Assembly: GCF_031312535.1 (NCBI RefSeq)
Contig: NZ_CP133594.1
Coordinates: 1,240,001-1,304,000 of the forward strand
Direction: 5' to 3'
Length of the DNA: 64,000 nucleotides
Source: Methanolobus mangrovi
Lineage (GTDB): Archaea > Halobacteriota > Methanosarcinia > Methanosarcinales > Methanosarcinaceae
The notes beneath the pieces were generated by a model, which ran no database searches, was not told the origin of the DNA, and saw nothing but the letters and a program-made list of their open reading frames with translations. The position numbers and the translations under genes are program-made. Each line of letters opens with the position of its first letter. The first letter of the stretch is position 1. This document shows positions 8,794-18,243 of this stretch, one piece after another.

Positions 8794-8810
8794 AAGACGT
8801 AAATATTGAA

Positions 8811-8850
8811 GAACAGGGCTTTCTTTTCCCTGTTCCACTTTTCTATTTTC
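8811..8850 (+). terminator. Terminator of the surface-protein gene
   Basis: GAACAGGG (8811-8818) pairs perfectly with CCCTGTTC (8828-8835) and is followed by a T-rich run. It lies 18 bases after the stop codon. The remaining spacer to 9095 shows nothing recognisable. Confidence 0.75.
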
Positions 8851-9095
8851 AACCTACCTAATTCTGTAAAATCTCCTATGGATGATTCTCATCGAAGAAT
8901 GACAATATATTAGAATCTGACTTCTTAGAATCAGGATCTGATCATTAAGGAGCTAACATTTGATAAATATGCAATTCCATGAAGATAAGACTCATTCAGG
9001 ATATGTTACAAATATAGATATCCAGAGAAGAATGAAAGGTTGCAGATTATCTTCGTGGAAATGTTCTGTCAAGATATAGTCTTAAAAGCATAGCA

Positions 9096-9809
9096 TCAAC
9101 CTTTTGTAATACACTCGTACCTGACATCAGCTCTTTTAAGTTCAGGCACATCACCCCAGAATCCCATATACTCGCCCTGGATGACAATTGCACCTGTTAT
9201 CCCTGGAACATCTTTCACAACATCAAATGACCTTTCAACAGCATCTTTTCCAATGTCAGTGGCATTTCCAAGAGCTGTGGCTGCTGAATCAGCCAGTGAT
9301 ACATTATCAGAGAAAACAACGGCTGCATCTGCCATACCAAAACTTATGGAGGGGCCAACACTGCCCGAAGAAGTGCACACACCTGTAATAGAATCCCTCG
9401 ATTCCATAACAAAACCAATATCTTTCAAAGGAGAATTGCCGGCATAGATTCCCATCACCACCGGACGGTCATTGATAATGGAAATATCCCCGCCATTGTC
9501 CACGATTGCAAAAGTGGCACCAGCATCTGCCATGGCCTCAACTGCAAGAGCAGAGATAGTACCGGCAACAGCACTCATAGGACCAATACCCATTGCATTT
9601 CCAGCTTCAACCATCCTCCGGACAACCTCAGGGAAGTCACCGTCCATGTCATAGGGTTCCAGAGTACTCTGGAAAAATGGATCAGAAACGATATATGATT
9701 CCAGCTCCCTGCGTTGTGCCCTTATAGACTCGCGAGCCACCTCTATGTAAGAAGGAGTATCAGCCTGGATAGTTACAATGGTCTCTTTCAACCTGAAATG
9801 TTCTTTCAT
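9096..9809 (-). CDS. UPF0280 (ApbE-like) protein, homocysteine-forming operon
   Basis: A 237-residue UPF0280/COG2122 protein, distantly related to the ApbE flavin transferase fold. Recognisable stretches are [18 protein letters not shown] (about 90-107), VDNGGDISI and [21 protein letters not shown] start it at the ATG at 9809 ([14 protein letters not shown], as in relatives); an upstream GTG at 9839 overlaps the previous stop but gives an unusual hydrophobic extension. It follows the NIL-ferredoxin gene by 26 bases. From memory, this family is a genetic partner of DUF39 and NIL-ferredoxin in sulfide-dependent homocysteine synthesis in some anaerobic bacteria; its exact chemistry is unknown. 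Confidence 0.88.
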   Translation of the reverse strand: MKEHFRLKETIVTIQADTPSYIEVARESIRAQRRELESYIVSDPFFQSTLEPYDMDGDFPEVVRRMVEAGNAMGIGPMSAVAGTISALAVEAMADAGATFAIVDNGGDISIINDRPVVMGIYAGNSPLKDIGFVMESRDSITGVCTSSGSVGPSISFGMADAAVVFSDNVSLADSAATALGNATDIGKDAVERSFDVVKDVPGITGAIVIQGEYMGFWGDVPELKRADVRYECITKG

Positions 9810-9835
9810 GGTAAATAAAAAAGAAAAAAGGAGTA

Positions 9836-10231
9836 TCACCTGTTATTCTTTCCAAGTGACAGGGCATTGTGGGGACACATGTCAACACAGGTTCCACACT
9901 GGATGCATTTTGATTCATCTACAACTAAACTGAAATCGTCATCCAGGGAGAAAACTTTTGTCGGACATACGGAAATACAGGCACTGCATTCAACGCATTC
10001 GTTTTCATCCCACTTTATAGGAGTATTCAATTTTGTGACCCTTGCACCTTTGTTTGTCAAAGATTTACACATCAGGTCGAATTTGTCTTCATCCACATCA
10101 GCAACGACCTCTCCCTGGGAGCGGTCAAAATGAGCCTGGGAGATATTCAGCAGAACGCCAGTTTCAAGTATCGATTCTGCCATGATCGGCTTTGTGAGTA
10201 TATCACTTGAAATATTGATCTTGATCTTCAT
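9836..10231 (-). CDS. NIL-domain dicluster ferredoxin, homocysteine synthesis
   Basis: The N-terminal half (about residues 1-75) is an NIL/ACT-like domain, and the C-terminal half has two 4Fe-4S motifs: [12 protein letters not shown] and [12 protein letters not shown]. This architecture matches the Methanosarcina ferredoxin partner (MA1822-like) of the DUF39 protein in homocysteine formation from aspartate semialdehyde and a sulfur source. The ribosome site AGGAGG lies within the last codons of the upstream gene and favours the ATG at 10231 over one at 10237. It is tightly coupled to its neighbours on both sides. The ferredoxin probably supplies electrons for sulfur reduction. Confidence 0.92.
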   Translation of the reverse strand: MKIKINISSDILTKPIMAESILETGVLLNISQAHFDRSQGEVVADVDEDKFDLMCKSLTNKGARVTKLNTPIKWDENECVECSACISVCPTKVFSLDDDFSLVVDESKCIQCGTCVDMCPHNALSLGKNNR

Positions 10232-10233
10232 GT

Positions 10234-11736
10234 TCATGACCTCCTGGCATACAATTTGCTGATATCATCACTCGTTATCATACCTATGATATGCCTTTCC
10301 TTATTTATCACAGGCATTGCGGAAACGGAATCCTGGTCCATCCTTCTTGCTACAACAGCCACCCTTTCATCAGCACTGGCAGTTATGACCTTACGCGTCA
10401 TGATATCCTCAACAAGATCGAACTTGTTCTGTGAAACAGCCTTTGAGATATCCCAGGCAGTAACAACACCGACAAGGGCATTGTCGGCACTGACAACAGG
10501 AAGATGGTTAAAAGCAGTTTCCATTATGGTCTTTGCAGCATCGTAAACGCTTGCATCCTTACTAATAGTTACAACATTGACTGCCATGATATCAGAAACA
10601 AGAGCTATACCTTCTGTCTGCTTCATTGGTTTTGCGGATATATCCTTTGGAAGCCTTTCAACAGGCATTGACACAAAGAATTCACCTTTGGAAATCCAGT
10701 CCTTTAACTCAGATGCAATTATCCTTGATTTCTTAAAACTTGAGAGGGAAGATGTAGGAACATCACGTCCGTTGATATCAACAGAACCGCTGCGCAATTC
10801 CTCGTAGGTTACATCACGTACTGCAGCCCGGTCCCTGCTTGGAATACCATAGTCCAGTATCTTAGTAGTGACACCTGCATCAGTAACAGCAGTAGCCTGT
10901 GCTATCTGTTCATTAAGGATTGGGATTGGAACACCCATTCCAACGTAAAGAGAAGTACCGTAACCGGTGAAATTTGCAGCTCTTATATAATCAGGACTCA
11001 TGTGCTTGAGATCTCCCTGAACCATTAGGGTACCAAAACCACCACCTGAAGAGTGCTGAGTTCCCTGGCCTACTATATATCCCTGGGCACCTCCCAGAAA
11101 TATTCTCGTTCCCGTACCAATGGTCATGTAATCAGGATCGTTGGAAAGCGGCGAGAGGACACCGGCACCTGAATAGGTGACATTTCCAAATGAAGGAAGT
11201 AAAGAGCCCATGTAAGTGTGTATCGTATTCTTAGTACCGTTGGTCGCAGCATTGTATTTTTGATACGCATTGCGAGGATTCATCATTATGGCCTGGTTCA
11301 TATCTTCAAGGGACAGGGTAGTATCAAGCACTTTTCTCGGATAACAGTCAGTTCCGTGAGATGTCGCATGAAGATGGACAGATTTTCCCCTTATCAGGTC
11401 CTCTATGACATGGGCACCGCCATATTCCATACCTAATGACTCGGATAATTGAGTAGCTCCGATGAAAGCATCCACAGCCGCAACACCGGTGTAGGCTTCA
11501 ACGTCGTTCAAAAATACCTTCTGCATCTTAATAGGTGGTTCCGAATGACCGAAGTTCAACCAGACGCCTGATGAACACATTGCGCCGAAAGTACCGGTAG
11601 TTACTACATCAACTTCCTTTGCAGCATCTTCTGCACCCAGTTCACCAACTATGTGAACCATTTCTTCGGCAGTAACTACATTGACACTTCCATCTCTTAT
11701 TCTACCGTTGATTTCATGAATTGTTTTTTTGACCAT
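10234..11736 (-). CDS. DUF39 homocysteine biosynthesis protein with CBS pair
   Basis: A 500-residue protein with a DUF39/COG1900 domain (about 1-365; hallmarks TTGTFGAMCSSGVWLNFGH and GGGFGTLMVQGDLK) followed by two CBS domains (about 375-495). It corresponds to the Methanosarcina MA1821 type, needed to convert aspartate semialdehyde to homocysteine using sulfide. Start: the ATG at 11736 is preceded by GAGGTT; an earlier in-frame start at 11775 lacks a site. It is first of three genes, DUF39-CBS, NIL-ferredoxin and UPF0280. The CBS pair may sense an adenosyl compound such as ATP or S-adenosylmethionine, which is inference. A TATA-like AT-rich run lies near 11776-11783. Confidence 0.92.
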   Translation of the reverse strand: MVKKTIHEINGRIRDGSVNVVTAEEMVHIVGELGAEDAAKEVDVVTTGTFGAMCSSGVWLNFGHSEPPIKMQKVFLNDVEAYTGVAAVDAFIGATQLSESLGMEYGGAHVIEDLIRGKSVHLHATSHGTDCYPRKVLDTTLSLEDMNQAIMMNPRNAYQKYNAATNGTKNTIHTYMGSLLPSFGNVTYSGAGVLSPLSNDPDYMTIGTGTRIFLGGAQGYIVGQGTQHSSGGGFGTLMVQGDLKHMSPDYIRAANFTGYGTSLYVGMGVPIPILNEQIAQATAVTDAGVTTKILDYGIPSRDRAAVRDVTYEELRSGSVDINGRDVPTSSLSSFKKSRIIASELKDWISKGEFFVSMPVERLPKDISAKPMKQTEGIALVSDIMAVNVVTISKDASVYDAAKTIMETAFNHLPVVSADNALVGVVTAWDISKAVSQNKFDLVEDIMTRKVITASADERVAVVARRMDQDSVSAMPVINKERHIIGMITSDDISKLYARRS

Positions 11737-11879
11737 TCGATAACCTCTAAGACCAGAAAAGTAATTTTTTGGCAACTATATATTACTTATGGTAATTTGA
11801 CTTTGAAAGAACACATTCAGGAATACACAGAAACAACAGATAGGGGATATAATTGCAGTTCTTAATAAAAGTTGTCATT

Positions 11880-14276
11880 TTAAATTTGTTGTTTCAAACT
11901 TCCAAATTGGTCAGAAACTTGTACAGTGAACCAGAAAGTACTACCCTTACCTACCTCATTGTCAATAACATGAAGTTCTTCCCCGTGACACTTCAATGCC
12001 ATTTTAGCTATTGCAAGCCCAAGTCCTTTTCCATTGATATCCGAAGGTCCTGCTCTCTTGAATCTGCCGAAAATACGTGCTTTATCCTCATCAGATATAC
12101 CCCTACCAAGATCCGATATACTGACCTTCCATTTCCCACCTGTCTCACTTATATCCACAGTCACCTCACCGCCTTCAGGCGAGTATTTTATGGCATTTGA
12201 TACCAGATTGAAAAACACTTCCTCAATAATCGGATTTACATGGGAAGGACAGAACTCAGGAGAGTTTATTATGACTTTAATATTACTGTCCATAACTTTA
12301 GACTGAAGTCTCTCAAGAGAGCTATCAATAAAATATCGCAGATCATGTGTCTGAATATCAAGATCTTCTGAATAATTTAATCTTGCAAAAGCTGAAGCTG
12401 AATCTATTGTTTTTCTTAATTTCTCAGTTCCTTTACAGATATTATCAAGAATATGTCTTTTCTTTTCATCATCTTCGATATCAGACAAGTATCCAAGAAA
12501 TCCTTCAATTATTGAAACTGAACTTATGAGATCGTGACTCGTAACATCAGCAAACATGTCTTTTATCTCATTGGAATATTCCAGTTGCTCCGAATGTTCC
12601 TTAATCGCCTTTTCCAGTGCTCGTCTTTCACTGATGTCCCGCCCTATCAACACCATATATACATTCTCTTCGTCCCCTACAAATGCAAAACTTATGCCCA
12701 CATGGAATGAAGTGCCGTTCTTTCGCACAAATTCACATTCTACCAACAGGGAACCACCAGCAGATATCTTTCTGGTGATTTCGAACATATCGAGTCCTTT
12801 TATAAAGCAATCCGGTTCAAAGATATTCTGATCCATTATTTCAGATATGGAATAACCAAGGTCCCTATATACCCTATCACTTACATAAATGAAGTTCTTG
12901 GATACTGCATTCAAAACCATGATGTAATCATTGCAATGATCCATAAGATTCCTGTACAACTCTAACGAACTGAATGATTTTCTCAATCGTATGGTTTCTG
13001 CAAGTATAGTTGAAACAGACTGAAGGAAATTTACTTCATGTTCCGTAAACCTCCTTTTTCTATCAGTATGAACACATAATATCCCAAAAGGCTCATCTCT
13101 GCTGCCGATAAGAACACTGGCACCACTTAATATCCCATTTTCACGAAGAAAAAAAGGTACTTCAAAACGAGTTTCGCTACTCATATCTTCGACAATGACC
13201 GGTTCACTGGAAAACATTGTATAGCCTGCCTGAGAACCCCGGTCTTTTTGTACAATGACTGAACCAATGAGCCAATTACACCACCCATAACCATACCTCA
13301 GGAGAAAACGTTCATCAGGAAGCATTTCCATTATCGTACAATATTTCATACCAAGAGCATTTGCAACAAGCTTCACTGAATAATTCATCAGTGCATTTAT
13401 ATCAGTACAGGAAAGAGCTTTTTCCCCAAGTTTTGAGAGAGACCTGTTTTGAAGGTTCATATCCTCAAGTTCCTGCTCAAACCTTTTCCTTTCATCAATG
13501 TCAAGGATAGCACCGTGGAAATGAGTTATGTTATTTGCTTCATCGCGAACTGCATACGATCTTTCAAGAACCCATCGAGACTCACCATTTGCAGTAGAGA
13601 GCATATATTCTTTTGAGAACTTGTTTCCAGTGCATTGCTCAACTGACTCTCTTACGTTATCCAGATGAACAGGGTGTATAATATCGGCATATGAAAGCTT
13701 TCCGGATTTAAAAATATCAGGGTCATAACCAAATTGGACTATGTTATCTGAAACATATTCTACAGACCACACATCATCCCCTTTCCACACAAATGATACA
13801 AATGGAAGATGAGAAATATCCAGTTCATCATTACCACAAGAATATTCATTTGAGCAAACGGTTTTAATTGTTTCATCTTTCAGAAAACATATCATACCAT
13901 TGTAACTATCCCCATTTTCAAAATATGGAATCATTTTACAGGAAAAGTACTTGAGGTCACCATCAGGAGTTACTATTTTAACAGGACCACGATCATCATA
14001 ATCTCCCAACTGTTTTGCTGAAAGCAAGCAATTAAAGAGTGATGATAAATCTTTAACCGTGATTGAAGAAATATGACTCAGGTCCTTCCCTATAACATCC
14101 AGGGACATCGTGCCTGTGAGTGCCTGAAATAATGTATTACAATAAAGGACTTTGTCTTTCTTATCCAGGCATATAATACCAATATCCAGCTCAGAAAGTA
14201 CATCTAAGTGAATATTCTGCAACATTTCGGGTAAGACACATGAATTACACCCCATATTAACTGAATTAGCAGACAT
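11880..14276 (-). CDS. Soluble PAS-PAS-GAF-PAS sensor histidine kinase
   Basis: 798 residues with no membrane segment. Domains in order: PAS about 20-140, PAS with a PAC tail about 160-280 (ILDIDERKRFE), GAF about 290-430, PAS about 445-560 (IGRDISERRALE), a histidine region with SHDL at about 590, and an ATPase domain about 680-795 with N box NLVSNAIKYS, G1 DLGRGIS and G2 GKGLGLAIAK. The H-box reads TSHDLISSVS, less standard than HELRTP, as in many methanogen kinases. No response regulator is adjacent, so the partner and signal are unknown. Nearby cysteines (CNSC at residues 10-13) at the N-terminus may be redox-sensitive or bind a cofactor, which is a guess. Confidence 0.9.
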   Translation of the reverse strand: MSANSVNMGCNSCVLPEMLQNIHLDVLSELDIGIICLDKKDKVLYCNTLFQALTGTMSLDVIGKDLSHISSITVKDLSSLFNCLLSAKQLGDYDDRGPVKIVTPDGDLKYFSCKMIPYFENGDSYNGMICFLKDETIKTVCSNEYSCGNDELDISHLPFVSFVWKGDDVWSVEYVSDNIVQFGYDPDIFKSGKLSYADIIHPVHLDNVRESVEQCTGNKFSKEYMLSTANGESRWVLERSYAVRDEANNITHFHGAILDIDERKRFEQELEDMNLQNRSLSKLGEKALSCTDINALMNYSVKLVANALGMKYCTIMEMLPDERFLLRYGYGWCNWLIGSVIVQKDRGSQAGYTMFSSEPVIVEDMSSETRFEVPFFLRENGILSGASVLIGSRDEPFGILCVHTDRKRRFTEHEVNFLQSVSTILAETIRLRKSFSSLELYRNLMDHCNDYIMVLNAVSKNFIYVSDRVYRDLGYSISEIMDQNIFEPDCFIKGLDMFEITRKISAGGSLLVECEFVRKNGTSFHVGISFAFVGDEENVYMVLIGRDISERRALEKAIKEHSEQLEYSNEIKDMFADVTSHDLISSVSIIEGFLGYLSDIEDDEKKRHILDNICKGTEKLRKTIDSASAFARLNYSEDLDIQTHDLRYFIDSSLERLQSKVMDSNIKVIINSPEFCPSHVNPIIEEVFFNLVSNAIKYSPEGGEVTVDISETGGKWKVSISDLGRGISDEDKARIFGRFKRAGPSDINGKGLGLAIAKMALKCHGEELHVIDNEVGKGSTFWFTVQVSDQFGSLKQQI

Positions 14277-14392
14277 TTATAACCCAACCATTTACTCTGC
14301 AAAACTAAATATAGATTATATGTTGAACATATATACATATTGGTAGAAAATAAGGAAGTTATATTAAAGCAAAAAAAAAATAGAAATATAAA

Positions 14393-14935
14393 TTACTCAA
14401 TATGAACTGAGCGAGCTAATCCTAACTCTTTCATATCCATAACAACTTCAAGGACACCATTGAGGTATGTTGCCTTTGCGGAATCAGGATCCACACTTGA
14501 AGGGAGTTCGATACTTTCTGAATAAGAAGTGTCTTCATGCTTTGCATTCAGTTTTAGCAATGTTTCAGTAACATCCAGGTTAATGTCATCCTTTTCTACA
14601 TCCGGAAGTTCTGCCATCACGTGGACCTTCTCATCGATTTCAAAAACATCTATCAAAGGCTTTCTTTCAGTTACTCTGAACTGTTGTCTTATGGACTCAA
14701 AATCATCATCTTCATCATCATCGTCAGGGAAGATGTTACCAAATTCCTTGATCTCGGGTTCTTCCCCAGGATGCCTGGTCACGGAAAAACCATAGAAGAA
14801 GGGTTGTGTTTCAAATTCATTGAGGTCAATACCAAATTTATCCATCATGCGCTCAATGATATCCTCGATGTCAGTAAAGTTACCTTTATCAAAGATGTCA
14901 TCAAAAAAACCTCGCTTTTTTCTTTTATCAGCCAT
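14393..14935 (-). CDS. Hsp20/alpha-crystallin family small heat shock protein
   Basis: 180 residues. The N-terminal part (about 1-90) is a charged region with an acidic run (DDDDEDDDFES near residue 75-85); the C-terminal part is an alpha-crystallin-like beta-sandwich (about 95-180; DVFEIDEKVHVMAELPDVEKDDI, YLNGVLEVVMD). Hsp20 proteins are ATP-independent holdases. The final I-x-I/V tail motif is only partly present (SVHIE). The start ATG at 14935 follows GAGGTG; upstream in-frame codons to 15040 would run through the promoter. It is transcribed away from a small-protein gene at 15105, with a palindrome between their TATA boxes, suggesting stress control. Confidence 0.87.
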   Translation of the reverse strand: MADKRKKRGFFDDIFDKGNFTDIEDIIERMMDKFGIDLNEFETQPFFYGFSVTRHPGEEPEIKEFGNIFPDDDDEDDDFESIRQQFRVTERKPLIDVFEIDEKVHVMAELPDVEKDDINLDVTETLLKLNAKHEDTSYSESIELPSSVDPDSAKATYLNGVLEVVMDMKELGLARSVHIE

Positions 14936-15008
14936 TGGTAAACACCTCTTTGGTAGGTAGATGGGATTGGCACTATTTATCTTTTGGCAACTATTCCATT
15001 CTTTCGGA

Positions 15009-15055
15009 ATATATAAATAAATTAAGATTGGGATACCCAATCAACACATATATTA
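15009..15055. promoter_or_regulatory. Divergent promoter with perfect palindrome between two TATA boxes
   Basis: GATTGGG-ATA-CCCAATC (15026-15042) is a perfect inverted repeat. On its left, ATATATAAATAA (15009-15020) is a TATA box for the minus-strand hsp20 gene; on its right, CATATATTAAAA (about 15046-15057) is one for the plus-strand gene at 15105. A dimeric regulator bound here could control both genes. Confidence 0.65.
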
Positions 15056-15104
15056 AAAATTAATTGAATGATAGTATTAATTGACAATAAATGGCAGGAT
15101 GAAA

Positions 15105-15302
15105 ATGCAATCATTTATTCTTAAAAATTTCATGGGGAAGGATGTTACCGTGTATTGCGGAGGTATCCTCACATTCCGAGGAAACGTAAAAGCATGCAAT
15201 GACGGAGTGCTTACACTGGAGATAACAAACCAGCGTTATTCGCACATCTCTGTCAGCAAGATAATTACTATCCAGCCAAATGAAAACGCCGATGATGCAT
15301 GA
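15105..15302 (+). CDS. Small conserved methanogen protein, MQSFI type
   Basis: A 65-residue protein beginning MQSFILKNFMGKDVTVYCGG. It is clearly paralogous to the 61-residue protein at 63521-63706 in this window: both share MQSFI at the start, YCGG near residue 17-20, AC.DGVLT in the middle and HIS..KII near the end. The pattern of short strands and glycine turns suggests a small SH3- or Sm-like barrel. The homologous start and AGG six bases upstream favour the ATG at 15105 over a TTG at 15081. It seems to belong to a small methanogen-specific family (perhaps that called MM0924), function unknown. It shares a divergent promoter with hsp20. Confidence 0.8.
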   Translation: MQSFILKNFMGKDVTVYCGGILTFRGNVKACNDGVLTLEITNQRYSHISVSKIITIQPNENADDA

Positions 15303-15477
15303 TATCTTTTCCGATACATGTTTAGCATTATTACACGATTTGTTAATTACACTTTCTGGTTTTCGTTATAGCCTCAATTATGAACTTTTCAAAGGCTGAA
15401 CTAATAATAGTGTATCAGAAAGTTATGATGAGCATCTGCAAACACCATACACTAAACAGCATCTAAGGAATGAGCCA

Positions 15478-16824
15478 ATGGATACAGATTATGACGCTTT
15501 TGTAATAGGCACAGGAGTTGCAGGTTCTTCACTTGCATACAAACTCAACAACGCCGGAATGAAAGTTGCTATTGCAGACAAAGACAGGTACGGAGGTATT
15601 TGCGCATTACATGGATGCATTCCTAAAAAAATACTTACCGGTGCCGCTGAGATAGTGGCAGCCGGTAACAGGATGAATGACAATGGCATTAAATGCAGTG
15701 ATCATCTTGAATGGTCCGCCCTCATTGGATTTAAGGATAAACTGGTGCATTCCCTAACAAGCCCTAAGGAAAAAGCATTCAGGAATGCAGGGATAGATAC
15801 CTATCACGGTAAAGTTAGTTTCCATGACAGCAATACACTGGCAATAGGAGGAAAACTCATATCTGCAAAGTATATCCTTGTCACAATTGGAGCAACATCA
15901 AGGACTATTAAAATACCCGGTGCAGAATTTCTTACAACCAGTGATGAATTCCTTGATCTGAAAGCACTTCCAAAGAAGATCATTTTTGCAGGTGGCGGAT
16001 ATATTTCATTCGAATTTGCACACATTGCTGCAAGGGCAGGAGCAGATGTTACGATCATCCACAGGGGAGAGAATCTTCTTAAGACCTTTGACCCGGACCT
16101 TGTGAACATAATGGTAGAAGCATCAGAAAAAGCAGGCATCAAAATCCTCACAGGCCAGGAAATTCTAAGAATAGAAAAGAAGAATGATTCTCTTGAACTT
16201 ACTACCCATGACAGTAACAAACAGGAAGAGATAATTCATAAATGTGAAATGGTAGTCCATGGTTTGGGCAGGGTCCCTGCCATAGATGGCCTTGAACCTG
16301 AAAAAGGAGATGTGGAAATTGAACATGGTGCCATTGCAGTAAATGAACATCTGCAAAGTATATCGAATCATTCAGTATATGCTGCAGGAGACTGCATACT
16401 TCCCGGACCGGCACTCACCCCTACTGCCAGTCTTCAGGCAAATGTGGTTGCATCCAACATACTGGAAGGAAATAAGTATACAGCAGATTACACAAAGATA
16501 GCTTCTGCAGTATTTACTATACCCACACTTGCAGCAGTAGGAATTATGGAAAAGGATGCCGCCGATAAGCACAAGGTTTTATTCAATGACATGAGTCAGT
16601 TTTACTCATCCAGAAAAACAGATCTTGGATATGCTGCTTCCAAGATAATTATTGAAAAAGATACGAGAAAAATTGTTGGAGCGCATGTCATAGGCCCAAA
16701 TGCCGAAGATACGATCAATCTTTTCACTCTGGCCATAAACACAGGACTTACAGTAGAACAGGTAAGAGAAGCATTGTATGCATATCCTGCAAGCAGCTAT
16801 GATGTAAAGTATATGCTCAAATGA
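15478..16824 (+). CDS. Pyridine nucleotide-disulfide oxidoreductase, class I
   Basis: 448 residues with the fold of dihydrolipoamide dehydrogenase, mercuric reductase and glutathione reductase. FAD motif at residues 8-16 (VIGTGVAGS), redox pair Cys42/Cys47 in GGICALHGCIPKK, NAD(P) motif FAGGGYISFEFA (about 170-181), second FAD motif YAAGDC (about 302-307), and a C-terminal dimerisation domain (about 345-448). The usual catalytic His-x4-Glu near the C-terminus is absent: the corresponding end reads YAYPASSYD. The substrate is therefore unlikely to be dihydrolipoamide and cannot be named. The gene has its own leader and stands alone, convergent with the MFS gene. Confidence 0.88.
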   Translation: MDTDYDAFVIGTGVAGSSLAYKLNNAGMKVAIADKDRYGGICALHGCIPKKILTGAAEIVAAGNRMNDNGIKCSDHLEWSALIGFKDKLVHSLTSPKEKAFRNAGIDTYHGKVSFHDSNTLAIGGKLISAKYILVTIGATSRTIKIPGAEFLTTSDEFLDLKALPKKIIFAGGGYISFEFAHIAARAGADVTIIHRGENLLKTFDPDLVNIMVEASEKAGIKILTGQEILRIEKKNDSLELTTHDSNKQEEIIHKCEMVVHGLGRVPAIDGLEPEKGDVEIEHGAIAVNEHLQSISNHSVYAAGDCILPGPALTPTASLQANVVASNILEGNKYTADYTKIASAVFTIPTLAAVGIMEKDAADKHKVLFNDMSQFYSSRKTDLGYAASKIIIEKDTRKIVGAHVIGPNAEDTINLFTLAINTGLTVEQVREALYAYPASSYDVKYMLK

Positions 16825-16846
16825 TCTCATTTTTGTTTTTGCAAAT

Positions 16847-18145
16847 TCATTCATTTGAAACATCAAAGGAACGAAGACGCAGAGAGAGCGCAAATACAAC
16901 ATAAATAATAAGTGCGGATACTATGAATGACCCTCTTCCCATAACTTCATAGATAAAACCGCCACCTATGAGTCCCAGAATACTGGCAATGCTCACAAAA
17001 CTCCCTGAAACCCCCTGCACAAGGCCCTGATTATCTTTTCCTGCAAGCTTTGACAACATCGACTGTATTGAAGGCCACATGAAACCGTTGCCAAGAGCAA
17101 AAAATATGGCTGCTACATACGTAAGTAATGTACTGCCAAAAGCCAGAAGCACAAAGTTGCTTCCAAGTATCAGGCTGCCTGAGATAATAAGGAATGGGTC
17201 GGAGTACCTTTTGGAAACATACGTAAGTACAGGACCCTCAACTATGACAAGCATGATGCTCAGGAAAGAAAAGAAGAAACCCAGTTCTGCAATACTCCAT
17301 TGAAGGTCATTCGCTGCGTGTACAGGAAAAGCCGTATAGAAAGTGTTGAAGCCAAGGAAGATGAGGAAGTATATTAAAAACATGTAAGGTATGTGCTTCA
17401 ACCCCATCACATCCCTGAACTTCTGCTTTTGTATTGGAGTAGTATCAGCACACCCACCAGGTTTATCGGATGTTATGGACAATTCCGACAGGATCTTCCT
17501 CCCCAGGACACACCTGCGGGATTCAGGGACGTAGAGAGCTATCAGGATAACACCCAACAGTGATATGAGAATGGCTGCAAGTACCGGGAGGGCTTCACCA
17601 TATATTGTCACACTGAGAATACCGGCAAGTGCAGGCCCTACTATGAAACCAAGATTTGTGGAAACGGACATTTTCCCGAAATTCTTACTTCTGTCCTTGT
17701 CTTCGGTAATATCGGCAATGTAGGCATTTGAAACGGAAACGTTACCCCCGGTAAGTCCGTCAAATCCCCTTGCAATGAAAAGGAGGATGAGTGGAACCGT
17801 TATTACGAAACTACCTAGTATTCCGGAACTTACGGGCATCAGCACAGTTACCGGCACAAAGAGAGCAATGAAGAAAATAATCCATGACAGGAGTGTTCCT
17901 GCCTGGCTTAGAAAAAGGACCTTCTTTCTGCCGTAGATATCTGACCATCGTCCCAGCAATGGAGAACCTATCAACTGGAAAATAGGATACATTGAGGACA
18001 TGATACCGTATATCAGTGCATTGCCACCGAACCTTGCAACAAGAAAAATAAGGAAAGGAAGAACTAAACTAAGCCCCATGGTACCGATAAAATTCACAAG
18101 AAGAAGAGGATAGAGCGATATCTCTTTTGTTCCTTTGTCAACCAT
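16847..18145 (-). CDS. MFS family drug-resistance-type transporter
   Basis: 432 residues with about 12 membrane helices. The MFS signature between helices 2 and 3 is GRWSDIYGRKKVLF (about residues 66-79), and helix 5 carries a GFDGLTGGN...NAYIADITED stretch typical of TetA-like H+ antiporters of the DHA1 family. An internal cytoplasmic loop lies near residues 205-240. It probably exports a small organic compound in exchange for protons, but the substrate is unknown. It stands alone, converging on the disulfide reductase gene with 22 bases between the stops. Confidence 0.9.
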   Translation of the reverse strand: MVDKGTKEISLYPLLLVNFIGTMGLSLVLPFLIFLVARFGGNALIYGIMSSMYPIFQLIGSPLLGRWSDIYGRKKVLFLSQAGTLLSWIIFFIALFVPVTVLMPVSSGILGSFVITVPLILLFIARGFDGLTGGNVSVSNAYIADITEDKDRSKNFGKMSVSTNLGFIVGPALAGILSVTIYGEALPVLAAILISLLGVILIALYVPESRRCVLGRKILSELSITSDKPGGCADTTPIQKQKFRDVMGLKHIPYMFLIYFLIFLGFNTFYTAFPVHAANDLQWSIAELGFFFSFLSIMLVIVEGPVLTYVSKRYSDPFLIISGSLILGSNFVLLAFGSTLLTYVAAIFFALGNGFMWPSIQSMLSKLAGKDNQGLVQGVSGSFVSIASILGLIGGGFIYEVMGRGSFIVSALIIYVVFALSLRLRSFDVSNE

Positions 18146-18243
18146 TTTCTCAATAATTTTAGGGTGCAGCTAATATATGATGTTTTTGTGACCCTGCAGA
18201 ATATGCAAAAAATTAATCATGAAAAGGACCTTTACCTGTATCT

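Noticed and set aside
11767-14994. TTTTGGCAACTAT occurs near the starts of both the DUF39 operon (11767-11779) and hsp20 (14982-14994).
   Set aside because: A shared 13-mer is expected by chance many times in 64 kb, and its position relative to the TATA boxes differs between the two.
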